From positions 1-64,000 of the forward strand of contig JBFEUI010000001.1 of assembly GCA_041547565.1 (NCBI GenBank): a stretch of DNA of 64,000 nucleotides. Reading direction: 5' to 3'. The position numbers and the translations under genes are program-made. Shown here one piece after another: positions 24,081 through 34,748 of this stretch. The DNA comes from JBFEUI01 sp041547565. Lineage in GTDB: Bacteria > Pseudomonadota > Gammaproteobacteria > Thiohalomonadales > Thiohalomonadaceae. Positions within the stretch are counted from its first letter, which is position 1, and each line of letters opens with the position of its first letter. The notes below the pieces were generated by a model. The model was not told the DNA's origin. It searched no databases and saw nothing but the letters and a program-made list of their open reading frames with translations.

Positions 24081-24857
24081 TTAACGGATGATGCTGCGTT
24101 CGGATTTTTCCAGGAACTCGGCAAAGCGTTTCACTTCATCATGCGCATCGCCCATCGCAACGATCTGACGTTTTGCCTCCTCATACGGGTTGCCCTGGCG
24201 ATAGAGGATTTTGTACACCGTGTTCAGATTGCGGATCTGCTCATCACTAAAGCCACGCCGCTTCAGGCCCACCTTGTTCAGTCCGTGAGGTGCGGCAGGA
24301 TTGCCGTTGACCATCAGGTAGGGCGGCACGTCCTTTGAGATGGCACTGCCCATGCCGGTAAAGGCATAGCTGCCAACAGAACAGAACTGATGAATCAGGG
24401 TAAATCCACTTAATATGACGTAGTCACCGATAATCGCATGGCCGGCGAGCGATGCATTATTGGAGAAGATAACATGGTTGCCTACCTGGCAGTCGTGAGC
24501 GATATGGATATAGGCCATCAGCAAATTATCATTACCGATGCGCGTCACGCCGCCGCCACCCGGTGTGCCGCGGTTAATCGTAACGGACTCGCGGATGGTA
24601 TTGCGATCGCCGATCTCAAGCCGTGTCGGCTCACCATCATACTTGAGATCCTGCGGGGCTTCGCCAATGGAGGCAAACTGAAAGATTTTATTCTCGCGCC
24701 CGATACTGGTCGGACCGTTAATCACCACATGCGGGCCAATCCAGGTATTCTCACCAATTTCGACATCGGCACCGATGACACTGTAGGCACCGACAGTCAC
24801 GCCCTCAGCCAGTTTTGCTGACGGGTCGATGATCGCAGTAGGATGAATCGCTGTCAT
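24081..24857 (-). CDS. lpxA: UDP-N-acetylglucosamine (or GlcNAc3N) acyltransferase LpxA
   Basis: A 258-residue left-handed beta-helix acyltransferase that puts the first 3-hydroxyacyl chain on the lipid A precursor. [20 protein letters not shown] and the catalytic [11 protein letters not shown] (His121, matching E. coli His125) are clear. At the acyl-length ruler, the segment [15 protein letters not shown] has Met169, as in Pseudomonas aeruginosa LpxA (C10), where E. coli has Gly173 (C14). With GnnA/GnnB nearby, the acceptor may be UDP-GlcNAc3N; selectivity for it cannot be read from the sequence by eye. It overlaps the fabZ stop (ATGA) and is last in the long minus-strand run. Confidence 0.96.
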   Translation of the reverse strand: MTAIHPTAIIDPSAKLAEGVTVGAYSVIGADVEIGENTWIGPHVVINGPTSIGRENKIFQFASIGEAPQDLKYDGEPTRLEIGDRNTIRESVTINRGTPGGGGVTRIGNDNLLMAYIHIAHDCQVGNHVIFSNNASLAGHAIIGDYVILSGFTLIHQFCSVGSYAFTGMGSAISKDVPPYLMVNGNPAAPHGLNKVGLKRRGFSDEQIRNLNTVYKILYRQGNPYEEAKRQIVAMGDAHDEVKRFAEFLEKSERSIIR

Positions 24858-25291
24858 TTAATCGCCTGTTCAGCACACATTAGGTCAGCGCTGGCGACAA
24901 CCTTGCCATCCACGCTTGCCTCTGCCTTGAATTTCCAGATGCCACGTTTCTCCTTGACAACCTCAACATCCAGAATCATCTGATCACCGGGCACAACCGG
25001 TTTTTTGAAACGGCAGTTATCGATACCGGCGAAGAAGTAGAGCGAAGAGCCGTCAGGTTTGCTGCCGGTTGTTCTGAAGGCGAGGATGCCGGTTGCCTGA
25101 GCCAACGCCTCCATGATCAGAACGCCGGGGAAAATCGGACGCTCAGGAAAATGACCGGTAAACATCGGTTCATTGACTGAAACATTTTTCAGTGCCTTCA
25201 AACGCACCCCCGGCTCGCACTCCAGAACACGGTCGACCAGCAAAAAGGGGTAGCGGTGCGGCAAGTGTTCGAGAATATCCTGAATATCCAT
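24854..25291 (-). CDS. fabZ: 3-hydroxyacyl-ACP dehydratase FabZ
   Basis: A 145-residue hotdog-fold dehydratase of fatty acid elongation. [13 protein letters not shown] at the N-terminus and [20 protein letters not shown] give the catalytic His47 and Glu61. I chose the ATG at 25291; the frame reaches a TTG three codons earlier. It competes with LpxA and LpxD for 3-hydroxyacyl-ACP, and the lpxD-fabZ-lpxA order is conserved. Its stop overlaps the lpxA start. Confidence 0.97.
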   Translation of the reverse strand: MDIQDILEHLPHRYPFLLVDRVLECEPGVRLKALKNVSVNEPMFTGHFPERPIFPGVLIMEALAQATGILAFRTTGSKPDGSSLYFFAGIDNCRFKKPVVPGDQMILDVEVVKEKRGIWKFKAEASVDGKVVASADLMCAEQAIK

Positions 25292-25305
25292 TGTATCCAA
25301 TGTCG

Positions 25306-26337
25306 TTAACCTTCTTTTGTAAAATGTTTAATCTGTTTTTCCAACGCCTTGAGTCGACGTGCCATCTCGTCCAGCTGTTTGAAGCGTGCAAAGTTTTTAT
25401 GCCAGCTTGTACTCGGCTCCAGCGGTGTCCCCGATGAATAGACACCAGGCTCTTTTATTGATTTTGTCACCAGCGACATGGCGGTTATCGTAACACCGTC
25501 GGTGATTTCAAGATGTCCCAGAATACCGGCACCGCCGCCGATAGCACAGCGTTTTCCGATAATGGCACTGCCGGCAATGCCGACGCAACCCGCGATTGCG
25601 GATTGCTCGCCGATGTTCACGTTATGGGCAATCTGTATCTGGTTATCCAGTATAACGCCGTTGCCGATAACCGTATCTTCAATCGCCCCACGATCAATCG
25701 TCGTATTGGCCCCTATCTCTACATCATCGCCGATGACAACGCTGCCGAGCTGGTGGATCTTTACCCATTTGCCATTGTCATTGGCAAAACCAAAACCATC
25801 GCTTCCGATAACGGTACCTGAATGAATAATGCAGCGTTTACCAATGCGTACATCATGGTAAACGCTAACATTAGGGTGGAGGTGGGTCTGCTCACCGATT
25901 ACAGTCCCCTTCTCGACAACACATCCTGCACCGATAATTACACCGGCCTCAAGGATAACGCCATCACCAATCACACAATTGGCTGAAATGGTAGCGGACT
26001 CATGAATCCGAACATCATCTGCAATAACCGCGCTGGCGTGAACCTGACCGGCCTGCGGCCTTGCGGGAGCAAACAGTGCGCTTATGCGTGCATAGGTCAA
26101 ATAGGGGTTGTCGCTGACCAGGGCATTGACCGGGCAGTGCTCCAGTTCGTCTGCCGGAAGGATTACCGCAGAGGCTCTGGTATCCTCCAGGTAGTGTCGG
26201 TACCGTGGGTGAGTCAGAAAACTGATACACCCCGGCCGGGCATGAGAGAGCGAGGCGACACCATCGATGACGCACCCGCCATCGCCCTTGAGCCGGGTAC
26301 CCGTCTTTTCCGCCAATTCCCCCAGGGTGATACCCAC
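25306..26337 (-). CDS. lpxD: UDP-3-O-acylglucosamine N-acyltransferase LpxD
   Basis: A 343-residue lipid A acyltransferase: an N-terminal uridine-binding domain (about 1-100, with [13 protein letters not shown] [14 protein letters not shown]), a left-handed beta-helix of hexapeptide repeats, and a C-terminal helix. Catalytic His238 lies in [11 protein letters not shown]. The start is a GTG at 26337; upstream in this frame is the skp stop codon, so no earlier start is possible and the ribosome site is weak. It follows skp by 15 bases, in the universal bamA-skp-lpxD-fabZ order. Confidence 0.96.
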   Translation of the reverse strand: MGITLGELAEKTGTRLKGDGGCVIDGVASLSHARPGCISFLTHPRYRHYLEDTRASAVILPADELEHCPVNALVSDNPYLTYARISALFAPARPQAGQVHASAVIADDVRIHESATISANCVIGDGVILEAGVIIGAGCVVEKGTVIGEQTHLHPNVSVYHDVRIGKRCIIHSGTVIGSDGFGFANDNGKWVKIHQLGSVVIGDDVEIGANTTIDRGAIEDTVIGNGVILDNQIQIAHNVNIGEQSAIAGCVGIAGSAIIGKRCAIGGGAGILGHLEITDGVTITAMSLVTKSIKEPGVYSSGTPLEPSTSWHKNFARFKQLDEMARRLKALEKQIKHFTKEG

Positions 26338-26352
26338 GGCTACCGCACCACG

Positions 26353-26877
26353 CTATTTGGCATCTTGTGCAGATGAGGCCTGTTTTTTCAGTCTTTCGAT
26401 GACCTTTCCAGTCAAGTCAACCTGTTCGCTGGCAAACACAACACCGCTTTCCAGAATCAAATCGAAATGTTCTTCCTTGGCAATCGCCACAATCGCTGCT
26501 GCAACCTCGCGCTGCAGTTTCGCAAACTCCTCATTGCGGCGTATGTTGAGGTCCTGGGTAAACTCCTCACGCGATCGCTTGATATCACGCTGCAGGCCCA
26601 GGATGTCGCGTTCCAGCTTTCTGCGAGCCTCTTCACTCATGATCGCGCCATCGCGCTGAAGTTGTTCCTCCTGCTTTTTCAGTTCCTTTTGCTGCGCCAC
26701 GATACCTGCCTCACGCGATGCAAATTCACTTTGCAGCTTGTTACTCGCTGCCACTGCCTGTGGTGCCTTCTCAACGACTCTCTTGGTGTGTACATAACCA
26801 ATACGTACTTCAGCATGTGCCACGCCGCTGGCCATGAGAACCAGCATTGCTATTGATAGTGCAATTTTTTTATACAT
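26353..26877 (-). CDS. skp: Periplasmic chaperone Skp/OmpH
   Basis: A 174-residue periplasmic chaperone for outer-membrane proteins. The signal peptide is MYKKIALSIAMLVLMASG, cleaved near AHA-EV. Then comes a short beta strand (IGYVHTKRVV) and two long charged coiled-coil helices (about 45-130) that form the tentacles of the trimer, closing with FDLILESGVVFASEQVDLT. The gene sits between bamA and lpxD, as expected. A variable C-terminal tail is rich in Ala, Ser and Lys. Confidence 0.94.
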   Translation of the reverse strand: MYKKIALSIAMLVLMASGVAHAEVRIGYVHTKRVVEKAPQAVAASNKLQSEFASREAGIVAQQKELKKQEEQLQRDGAIMSEEARRKLERDILGLQRDIKRSREEFTQDLNIRRNEEFAKLQREVAAAIVAIAKEEHFDLILESGVVFASEQVDLTGKVIERLKKQASSAQDAK

Positions 26878-26907
26878 GGTGTTATATCGTCTCCTCGCAC
26901 CCCGGGA

Positions 26908-29223
26908 TCAGAATCCAGTACCCATGGTAAACTGGAATTCCTCCGTTTCATCTCCCGTTTTTTCATTCAAAGCTTTGGCGAAACTGAACATCAGAGGGCC
27001 TACCGGCGTGAACCACTGGAAGCCTATCCCCGCCGAGTAGCGCAACTCCTCCGAGTCAAAATCACTACCATCATATACGTTACCGCCATCGACGAACAGG
27101 CTCAAGCGTGATGCCTTGGATTTTTCCGCGAACGGCGGCACGTAAAACAGCTCGATATTGCCCACTAACCGCAGATTGCCGCCAATGGGGTCATTGTAAG
27201 AATCACGCGGTCCCAGACTGTTAATACGATAACCCCGCACCGTGTACATACCGCCGGCAAAGTAGCGTTCCCAGGGCGGCAACTCCGAGGTATCACCGAA
27301 ACTGTCCCCATAACCGAGCTGGAAACGGGGCGAAAAGGTCAGCTTTTCGGTCAGCTCAAAATAGTGCTTCTGCCTGAGAGAGAGCTTGTAGTAGTCCATC
27401 GGGTACTCGCCCACTGCAGAGGACACCTCCAGAGAGGCGCTGACTTGCCCCCCACTGGTCGGGAACATGGCCCTGTTGCGCGTATCGTGCACCCAGCTTA
27501 TCGACGGTTTGAGGACATTGAACACACAGTCATCGGTGGCTGCATTCTGCTCACAGAAACCGGTGATGTTCTCCGAGGAGCCACTATCGGTATGGATCTC
27601 AATATTTTCGTAATCGATACCGGTTCTCACGCTGTCATGCTCGCTGAGAGGGACACCGAAACTGATGCCGCCACCGAAGCGGTTCATGATGTAATCGGTG
27701 GTTTGCAGCTCACCGGCATCGGTTTCACTGTAAAACAGATGATAACCCCGGCTCACGCCATCCATTGTATAGTACGGATCAGTGAAGCTGGCGCTTACTG
27801 AAGTGGATGCGGCACTGTGGCTGACATTGGTGCTGAACTTGTTCCCGGTACCGAAGAAATTCTGCTGGTTCACACCCGCCGTGATGGTAAAGCCCTGCGC
27901 CTCACCGTAACCGATACCGAAATTCAGACTGCCGAAGGTGTCATTCTCGACCACATCGTAGTTTACGTCCACCATGTCAGGACTGCCCGCTACTGCCGGT
28001 GTCTCCACATTGACCTGCTGGAAATAGCCCAGACGATCAAGCCGGGTACGTGAGCGCTTTATCTTGGCCGAGGATATCATCCCGCCTTCCATCTGCCGCA
28101 ACTCGCGTCGCAACACCTCGTCCATCGTGTAGATGTTGCCGTTGATATTTACACGATTCACATAGGCACGTTTCCCCGGATCGACATAAAAGGTCAACGC
28201 CACCTTTTTATTCTCCTTGTCGATATCGGGTACCGGGTTCACGTTGGCAAATGCATAGCCGTCATCGCCAAGGCGCTCACTGATGTTATTGGCACTCTGG
28301 GTCACCTTTCGCTGCGAGAAGATGTCTCCCGCCGACACCTCAATCTGCTTGCGTATCTCCTGTTCGCTAAAATGCAGCTCACCGGCAAGCTTTACCTCGC
28401 TAATCGTATACTGCTCGCCTTCAGTAATATTTATCGTAATGTAAACATACTCTTTATCGGGTGTGATCGTTACCTGCGTGGAATCGATATTGAAATTGAT
28501 GTAGCCGCGGTCCAGGTAGTACGAACGCAACGCCTCAAGATCCCCGGTAAGTCTTTGCTTCGAGTATTTATAGCTATCGTCGAAAAGCGAAAAAAACGGC
28601 TTGGTGCCCGACTCGAACTCATCCAGCAGTGTCTGTTCGTCAAACACAGTGTTGCCGACAATATTCAAACGCTGGATAACCGCTGCCTCCCCTTCATAAA
28701 TCTCAACACGCACGGCAACACGGTTACGCTCCAGCGGCGTCTCTTCGGTTCGTATATTGACGTTGTATTTGCCCAGCGACAGGTACTGGCGCTTCAGTTC
28801 CTGTTCAACCTTGTCGAGCAGTGAACGGTCAAGTACCCGTCCCTCGCTCAGACCCAGCTGTTTAAGGTTGGCCGTCAGCTGATCTTCCGGGATATCATCA
28901 TTGCCCTCGATCTCAATGCTCGCGATTGCCGGACGCTCCGCCACAAACACCACCAGGGCATTGCCTTCGCGCTCCAGCACCACATCCTTGAAAAAACCGG
29001 TTTTGTACAGCGAACGGACGGCATGGGAACTTACCTCATCATCAAAGCGATCACCCACCTTCACCGGCAGGTAATTGAACACTGTCCCCACGGAAATACG
29101 TTGCAGACCATCGACGCGTATGGTTTCCACCTCGAACGGCTCAAACGCATAAACACGCAACGGTATAAGTACTGCCAGAAAGAATGACAGACAGCTGTTT
29201 CTGATAATTGTTGTTGTAAACAT
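26908..29223 (-). CDS. bamA: Outer membrane protein assembly factor BamA
   Basis: The core of the BAM complex that inserts beta-barrel proteins into the outer membrane. The 771-residue protein has a signal peptide (about 1-26, LRVYA), five periplasmic POTRA domains (about 27-420, e.g. IRVDGLQRISVGTVFNYLP) and a C-terminal 16-strand barrel with the lid motif TVRGYRINSLGPRD near residue 660. It ends on Phe, the usual barrel signature. Slightly shorter than E. coli BamA (810 aa), with the difference mainly in loops. Downstream of rseP and upstream of skp. Confidence 0.97.
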   Translation of the reverse strand: MFTTTIIRNSCLSFFLAVLIPLRVYAFEPFEVETIRVDGLQRISVGTVFNYLPVKVGDRFDDEVSSHAVRSLYKTGFFKDVVLEREGNALVVFVAERPAIASIEIEGNDDIPEDQLTANLKQLGLSEGRVLDRSLLDKVEQELKRQYLSLGKYNVNIRTEETPLERNRVAVRVEIYEGEAAVIQRLNIVGNTVFDEQTLLDEFESGTKPFFSLFDDSYKYSKQRLTGDLEALRSYYLDRGYINFNIDSTQVTITPDKEYVYITINITEGEQYTISEVKLAGELHFSEQEIRKQIEVSAGDIFSQRKVTQSANNISERLGDDGYAFANVNPVPDIDKENKKVALTFYVDPGKRAYVNRVNINGNIYTMDEVLRRELRQMEGGMISSAKIKRSRTRLDRLGYFQQVNVETPAVAGSPDMVDVNYDVVENDTFGSLNFGIGYGEAQGFTITAGVNQQNFFGTGNKFSTNVSHSAASTSVSASFTDPYYTMDGVSRGYHLFYSETDAGELQTTDYIMNRFGGGISFGVPLSEHDSVRTGIDYENIEIHTDSGSSENITGFCEQNAATDDCVFNVLKPSISWVHDTRNRAMFPTSGGQVSASLEVSSAVGEYPMDYYKLSLRQKHYFELTEKLTFSPRFQLGYGDSFGDTSELPPWERYFAGGMYTVRGYRINSLGPRDSYNDPIGGNLRLVGNIELFYVPPFAEKSKASRLSLFVDGGNVYDGSDFDSEELRYSAGIGFQWFTPVGPLMFSFAKALNEKTGDETEEFQFTMGTGF

Positions 29224-29233
29224 GAGTGCTTTC

Positions 29234-30595
29234 TTATCCGCTCAATCGAGCAATATCGTTGTAAAACGCAATCATCATCAGTGCAAAAATCAGTGTCAGC
29301 CCGATGCGCTGCCCGATCTCCTCGGCACGTTCTGACACGGGTCGCCCCCTGAGCAGTTCATAGACATAAAACATCAGGTGGCCGCCATCGAGCACGGGAA
29401 TCGGCAGCAAATTAAGCACGCCAAGACTCAGGCTCACGATGGCCAGAAAACCGAGAAACTGACTGACGCCTGCCAGTGCGGAACTCTTGGCGAACTGCGC
29501 GATAGTGATAGGGCCGCTGATATTCTCTACCGAGGCACGCCCCACCAGCATCTCCCACATCAGCCGCAGTGTCAGCAGGGACATTTCACCAGTCTTGCCG
29601 ACGGCAGCAGTGAAGGCCTGCACGGGCCCGTAGCGCAGCTCGCTGCGGTATTTTTCAAACAGGACCGGATCAAGTTTCACGCTGGCGCCAATCTTGCCCA
29701 CAACCCCTGCTTTACTCTCCACGCGTTCTGGGATCACCACTATCTGGCGGAACTGCTGCCCGCGCATGACGCCGAAGCGCAGTGATTTGCCGGGGGATGA
29801 CTGGATGATTGCCACCAGATCGCGCCATTGGGCTACCGCTTGGTCTTCCACGGAGACGATTTCATCACCCGCCCGCAAACCGGCAGCCTGGGCCGCAGAG
29901 CCGTCTACAACCTCGTCAATCACAGGCCTGATTGGCGGTCTGAACGGCTGCAGTCCGGTACGTTTGAATACCTGCTCGGGGGGGATATCCTCCTCAAGCG
30001 CATCCAGGCGAAGTGTCCGCTGAAACTCCCGCTCTCCATCGCTCACATGGAGCACTACCGGCTCTTTAAGCAGCAGTTTTGGCAGCAGTGCATCCAGCAC
30101 CGAACCCCATGTGGGGGTCTGAACCTCATCCACCGCCATGATCTGCTGACCGGACTGCAGTCCCGCATGGTAGGCCGGTGTCTCGACAGGCACCTCACCA
30201 AGCAGCGGCCGGACACCCGTTACACCGATGACAAACATCAACCAGTAGGCGACGATCGCAAACAGGAAGTTAAACACCGGACCCGCGGCAACAATGGCAA
30301 AACGCCTGGCAACGCCCTGACGGTTAAAGGCACGCGGCAACTCGTGCGCTTCGACCTCCCCCTCACGTTCGTCAAGCATTTTCACGTAGCCGCCCAGCGG
30401 CAGTGCGGCAATCACATATTCGGTCTCCCCATCCCTGCTCCGCTGGCGCCACAGCACGCGACCGAAGCCAATGGAAAACCGCAGCACCTTCACCCCCATC
30501 TTTCGGGCCACCCAGAAGTGGCCGTACTCGTGCACGGCGATCAGCAGACTGAGTGCAACAAGGAAGGCAGCAATGGTGAGCAGCAGATCAATCAT
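29234..30595 (-). CDS. rseP: Site-2 intramembrane protease RseP
   Basis: A 453-residue zinc metalloprotease that cleaves RseA and signal peptides within the membrane, driving the sigma-E envelope response. The first membrane helix holds AVHEYGHFWVA (HExxH); two PDZ domains occupy the periplasmic part (about 110-300, e.g. GLRAGDEIVSVEDQAV); the last membrane segments have LPIPVLDGGHLMFY with the third metal ligand Asp. Neighbours dxr and bamA are standard, and substrates of its stress pathway include the bamA and skp genes. Confidence 0.97.
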   Translation of the reverse strand: MIDLLLTIAAFLVALSLLIAVHEYGHFWVARKMGVKVLRFSIGFGRVLWRQRSRDGETEYVIAALPLGGYVKMLDEREGEVEAHELPRAFNRQGVARRFAIVAAGPVFNFLFAIVAYWLMFVIGVTGVRPLLGEVPVETPAYHAGLQSGQQIMAVDEVQTPTWGSVLDALLPKLLLKEPVVLHVSDGEREFQRTLRLDALEEDIPPEQVFKRTGLQPFRPPIRPVIDEVVDGSAAQAAGLRAGDEIVSVEDQAVAQWRDLVAIIQSSPGKSLRFGVMRGQQFRQIVVIPERVESKAGVVGKIGASVKLDPVLFEKYRSELRYGPVQAFTAAVGKTGEMSLLTLRLMWEMLVGRASVENISGPITIAQFAKSSALAGVSQFLGFLAIVSLSLGVLNLLPIPVLDGGHLMFYVYELLRGRPVSERAEEIGQRIGLTLIFALMMIAFYNDIARLSG

Positions 30596-30604
30596 TATTT
30601 AATG

Positions 30605-31798
30605 TTAGTCCCCGAGGGTATTAACCAGTTTGATCGCCTGTTCACGTGCAGCACGGTCGACCTGTACGATCTCCTCCACCCCGCAGGCCTCCGTCATCAC
30701 TGTATTTTCAAGTGCCGCCTCGATTACCCTGGGAATCGCGCTAAAGGCGATCTGCCTGTTTAAAAAGGCTTCCACGGCGATCTCATTGGCGGCATTCAGG
30801 ACCGCCGGGGTGTTGCCGCCTGCCTCCATCGCCTCGATGGCCAGCTTCAGACAGGGAAAACGCGCGTAATCGGGTGCCTCAAAATCAAGGCGAGCCACCT
30901 CAAAGATGTCGATATCCGCCACGCCCGACTCCATTCTCTCGGGCCATGCCATGGCATGGGCGATCGGTGTGCGCATATCGGGATTGCCCAGCTGCGCCAG
31001 CACCGATCCGTCCACATACTGCACCATGGAGTGAATGACACTCTGCGGATGCAGCACCACCTGAATCTTTGCCGGGGAGGTGTTAAACAGCCAGCACGCC
31101 TCGATCACCTCCAGCCCCTTGTTCATCATGGTGGCCGAATCGACCGATATCTTGCGGCCCATCTCCCAGTTGGGGTGTGCCACGGCCTGCTCGGGCGTCA
31201 CATGCTTCAACTCAGCAAGCGGCGTGGTGCGGAAAGGGCCGCCCGAGGCAGTGAGCAGTATGCGGCTGACACCGCTATGCTCCAGACCGTCGGAAAAACG
31301 GTTCGGCATGCACTGGAAAATGGCGTTGTGCTCGCTGTCTATCGGCAACAGTTCGGCACCATGTTTCTGTATTTCATCCATAAACAGGCGACCGGACATC
31401 ACCAGTGCCTCTTTATTGGCCAGCAGCACCCGTTTGCCCGCCCTGGCCGCTGCCAGGGTCGGCCGCAAACCGGCCGCACCGACAATGGCCGCCATCACCT
31501 GATCGACCTGGGGCAGCGAGGCCAGTGTCTCAAGCCCCTCGACACCGGCCATTACCTTGATATCCGACAGTTCACCGGACAGCATGGTTGCGAGCCGTTC
31601 AGCGGCAGCCTCATCGGCCATGGCTACATACTCGGGATGGAACTGCACACACTGCTCATAGATGCGCTCGACCTGGGTGTTGGCCGTCAACGCCACCACG
31701 CGATAGCGCTCGGGATGGCGGGCAATCACATCCAGGGTGCTTACACCGATGGAACCGGTTGCGCCGAGGATGGTAACACCAGTCACTGAAGCCCCCAT
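30605..31798 (-). CDS. dxr: 1-deoxy-D-xylulose 5-phosphate reductoisomerase
   Basis: DXR makes methylerythritol phosphate, the substrate of IspD in this same window. [16 protein letters not shown] is the NADPH motif; [25 protein letters not shown] and LTASGGPFR form the metal and fosmidomycin site; [20 protein letters not shown] follows. The ATG at 31798 overlaps cdsA by 16 bases; a GTG at 31786 (overlapping the cdsA stop as GTGA) gives an N-terminus matching E. coli Dxr better and may be the true start. Length is normal (about 397). Confidence 0.96.
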   Translation of the reverse strand: MGASVTGVTILGATGSIGVSTLDVIARHPERYRVVALTANTQVERIYEQCVQFHPEYVAMADEAAAERLATMLSGELSDIKVMAGVEGLETLASLPQVDQVMAAIVGAAGLRPTLAAARAGKRVLLANKEALVMSGRLFMDEIQKHGAELLPIDSEHNAIFQCMPNRFSDGLEHSGVSRILLTASGGPFRTTPLAELKHVTPEQAVAHPNWEMGRKISVDSATMMNKGLEVIEACWLFNTSPAKIQVVLHPQSVIHSMVQYVDGSVLAQLGNPDMRTPIAHAMAWPERMESGVADIDIFEVARLDFEAPDYARFPCLKLAIEAMEAGGNTPAVLNAANEIAVEAFLNRQIAFSAIPRVIEAALENTVMTEACGVEEIVQVDRAAREQAIKLVNTLGD

Positions 31799-32592
31799 AA
31801 CACCCCCACTGCGTAGAGCGGCGCTGCGGCCGTCAGGCTGTCGATACGGTCCATCACACCACCGTGTCCCGGCAAAAGACCGCCGCTGTCCTTTATATCC
31901 ACAATTCGCTTAAACATACTTTCATTCAGATCACCCAGTACGGAGATGGATACGCTAAGCAGACACAGCAATACAAAAGTGCCTGCCGAAACCGAGGGTG
32001 AGAGCCAGTAATAGCCGACCAGGGCCAGCAGCAGCGTCATCAGCAGCGCGCCATACACACCCTCCCAGGACTTGCCGGGACTGACCCGCGGCGCCAGCTT
32101 GTGTTTACCGAAACGGCGGCCTGCAAAGTAGGCCCCGGTATCGGCACCCCAGACCAGAAGCATCAGCAAAATGACATAGCCCGGACCCGCCTCACGATGC
32201 AGCAACACCAGTGCCGCCCACGCCGGCAACAGTACCAGTACGCCGGCCACAGCCCGTGCACCGTGTGAATCGCGCCATACCCCGCTGCCGTTGGGATAGC
32301 GCAACACGGCAACCAGCGCGACTGTCCACCACAACAGGGCGGCTAGCGCCAGCAGCACGGCAAAGGGCATGAAGCCGAGGCAGAGGAACGTCCCCGCTGA
32401 CAGCAGCATCAACGCAACCAGATACAGCACCCGCCCGGTCACCTGATAACCGACCAGCCTGGACCACTCCCAGGCGGCCAGGGCAAAGACAACGGCAAAC
32501 ATCAGGGCAAACAGCGGTGTGGATAAAGTGAAAATGGCCCACAAGGTCAGGGGCGCGAGTATCAGCGCAGTGATAATACGTTGCTTAAGCAT
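31783..32592 (-). CDS. cdsA: Phosphatidate cytidylyltransferase
   Basis: An integral membrane enzyme of 269 residues with about eight helices that makes CDP-diacylglycerol for all phospholipids. The C-terminal CdsA signature is present as [20 protein letters not shown], then [19 protein letters not shown]. The middle has [20 protein letters not shown], also typical. It overlaps uppS by 8 bases and dxr at its 3' end. Confidence 0.96.
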   Translation of the reverse strand: MLKQRIITALILAPLTLWAIFTLSTPLFALMFAVVFALAAWEWSRLVGYQVTGRVLYLVALMLLSAGTFLCLGFMPFAVLLALAALLWWTVALVAVLRYPNGSGVWRDSHGARAVAGVLVLLPAWAALVLLHREAGPGYVILLMLLVWGADTGAYFAGRRFGKHKLAPRVSPGKSWEGVYGALLMTLLLALVGYYWLSPSVSAGTFVLLCLLSVSISVLGDLNESMFKRIVDIKDSGGLLPGHGGVMDRIDSLTAAAPLYAVGVLWGLQ

Positions 32593-33337
32593 TGTTCGAT
32601 TCGGCCTCCACTTGTTCGCCGGTGCGCCCGAAACGGCGCTGGCGGCTGGCGAAGGATGTCAAGGCATCCTCGAACGCCTGCTCCCTGAAGTCAGGCCACA
32701 GCAGGGGGGTAAAGTAGAGTTCGGTATAGGCGAGTTGCCAGAGCAGGAAGTTGCTGATGCGTTGTTCACCGCCGGTACGTATGAACAGGTCCGGTTCGGG
32801 CAAATCGGCAAGCGAGAGCTGCGCGGCGATACGATCGGGGTTGATGTCATCACAGGACAACTCACCCGAGGCCACCCCGGCGGCCAGTTTGCGTACCGCC
32901 TCGGTAATATCCCAGCGCCCGCCGTAGTTGGCGGCAACGACCAGGGTCAGCGCGTCATTGTCACGGGTCAGTGCCTCGGCCGCTTCAATGCGCTGTTGCA
33001 GTTCGGGAGCGAAGGCGCTGCGTTCGCCGATAATACGCAGGCGTACGCCGTTTTGGTGCAATTTTTTTACTTCCTTGTCCAGGGCAGTCATAAACAGCCC
33101 CATCAACAGGCTAACCTCCTCCTGCGGACGGCGCCAGTTTTCACTGCTGAAGGCAAACACGGTGAGCGCAGCAATACCTTTTTCCAGGCACATCTTCACC
33201 ACGCTGCGCACCGATTCCATCCCGGCGCGGTGGCCGGCAAAGCGCGGCAGCAGCCGTTTACGCGCCCAGCGACCATTACCATCCATAATAATGGCAACAT
33301 GCCGCGGCAGACGTTGCTCGCTCTGTGGCTCGACCAT
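32585..33337 (-). CDS. uppS: Undecaprenyl diphosphate synthase
   Basis: A 250-residue cis-prenyltransferase making the C55 carrier lipid for peptidoglycan and O-antigen. HVAIIMDGNGRWARKRLL contains the catalytic Asp; GHRAGMESVR, FAFSSENWRRPQEEV, ANYGGRWDI and the C-terminal PDLFIRTGGEQRISNFLLW are the conserved regions. It follows frr by 50 bases and overlaps cdsA. Confidence 0.97.
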   Translation of the reverse strand: MVEPQSEQRLPRHVAIIMDGNGRWARKRLLPRFAGHRAGMESVRSVVKMCLEKGIAALTVFAFSSENWRRPQEEVSLLMGLFMTALDKEVKKLHQNGVRLRIIGERSAFAPELQQRIEAAEALTRDNDALTLVVAANYGGRWDITEAVRKLAAGVASGELSCDDINPDRIAAQLSLADLPEPDLFIRTGGEQRISNFLLWQLAYTELYFTPLLWPDFREQAFEDALTSFASRQRRFGRTGEQVEAESNNA

Positions 33338-33387
33338 ATTACAGCTTCAGCAAATGTGACAGGTGTTATCGTTGAGGATTCGGTAAA

Positions 33388-33945
33388 TCAGATCTCCATG
33401 AGATCCTTTTCTTTTTCCTCAAGCACCCGGTCAACTTCAGCCACGTATTTGTCGGTCAGTTTCTGTATCTGTTCTTCCGCACGACGTTCATCATCCTCGG
33501 TGATCTCCTTCTCCTTGAGCAGTGCCTTGAAGTCGGAGTTGGCATCACGCCGGATATTGCGGATGGCGACCTTCGCCCCCTCACCCTCGTGGCGCACAAC
33601 CTTGATCATGTCGCGGCGGCGCTCCTCGGTCAGCGGCGGCATCGGAACACGGATAACGGTACCGGCGGTCGCAGGATTCAGGCCCAGGTCGGAGTTGATG
33701 ATGGCCTTTTCAATCACCGGCACCATCTGTTTCTCCCAGGGGGTCACAGTCAGCGTTCGGGCATCCTCAACCGCAATATTCGCCACCTGGTTGAGCGGTA
33801 CTTCCGAGCCGTAGTAGTCGACATGTACATGGTCCATCAAACTGGGGTGCGCACGCCCGGTGCGCAACTTGGTAAGTTCGTTTATCAGTGCATCCACGCT
33901 CTTTTTCATGCGCGTTTCGGCATCTTTATTAATTTCGTCGATCAT
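33388..33945 (-). CDS. frr: Ribosome recycling factor
   Basis: A 185-residue tRNA-mimic protein that splits post-termination ribosomes together with EF-G. The N-terminal helix [30 protein letters not shown], the hinge segment [20 protein letters not shown] and the [16 protein letters not shown] region match the family exactly at normal length. It lies between pyrH and uppS, as in most proteobacteria. Confidence 0.98.
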   Translation of the reverse strand: MIDEINKDAETRMKKSVDALINELTKLRTGRAHPSLMDHVHVDYYGSEVPLNQVANIAVEDARTLTVTPWEKQMVPVIEKAIINSDLGLNPATAGTVIRVPMPPLTEERRRDMIKVVRHEGEGAKVAIRNIRRDANSDFKALLKEKEITEDDERRAEEQIQKLTDKYVAEVDRVLEEKEKDLMEI

Positions 33946-34016
33946 GCACCATCTCCTCGTAACAATCGTGCCGTTATCACACCTGTCATCACAACGTGTT
34001 CACCCGGCACCAGACT

Positions 34017-34745
34017 CTAGCGTTCGACGAGTGTCCCTTCATCCTCGCCCTTGACGATACGCATCAGGGCACCCGCTTTATTCATGTCAAACACCCGCAG
34101 CGGCAGATCGTGGTCGCGGCACAACACGATGGCGGTCAGGTCCATCACGCCCAGTTTGCGCTGCAACACCTCATCGTAGCTGAGCCGTTGAAAACGCTGT
34201 GCCTCGGGATTTTTCACCGGATCATCGGAGTAGACCCCGTCAACCTTGGTCGCCTTCAGCACCAGATCGGCATTGATCTCGATGCCGCGCAGGGTAGCGG
34301 CCGAATCGGTGGTAAAAAACGGGTTACCGGTACCTGCGGCAAAAATGCAGACCCGCCCCTTCTCCAGGTGGCGAATGGCACGACGACGCACGTAATCCTC
34401 ACACACCTGGTGGATGGGCAGGGCTGACATCACTCGCACCGCCACATCCTCGTGTTCCAGGGCGTCCTGCACCGCCAGGGCATTGATGACCGTCGCCAGC
34501 ATCCCCATATGGTCGGCGGTCGCACGCTCCATGCCGCCGGCGGCGAGGCTCACGCCACGAAAAATATTTCCGCCGCCGATAACCAGCCCCACCTGCACCC
34601 CTGCCCTGATCAACTCGGCAATCTCACCGGCAGTACGCTTGACGATTGCCGGGTCGATACCAAAACCCTGTTCCCCCATCAGGGCTTCACCGCTGATCTT
34701 CAACAGGATCCGTTTGTATGCAAGTGCGGGGCTGTTATCGGACAT
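34017..34745 (-). CDS. pyrH: Uridylate kinase
   Basis: A 242-residue UMP kinase of the amino acid kinase family. [19 protein letters not shown] gives the phosphate-binding loop; [30 protein letters not shown] and [14 protein letters not shown] follow the hexameric bacterial pattern. The protein supplies UDP to pyrimidine and cell-wall precursor pools. It starts 3 bases after the tsf stop, so it is co-translated with tsf. Confidence 0.98.
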   Translation of the reverse strand: MSDNSPALAYKRILLKISGEALMGEQGFGIDPAIVKRTAGEIAELIRAGVQVGLVIGGGNIFRGVSLAAGGMERATADHMGMLATVINALAVQDALEHEDVAVRVMSALPIHQVCEDYVRRRAIRHLEKGRVCIFAAGTGNPFFTTDSAATLRGIEINADLVLKATKVDGVYSDDPVKNPEAQRFQRLSYDEVLQRKLGVMDLTAIVLCRDHDLPLRVFDMNKAGALMRIVKGEDEGTLVER

Positions 34746-34748
34746 GGC

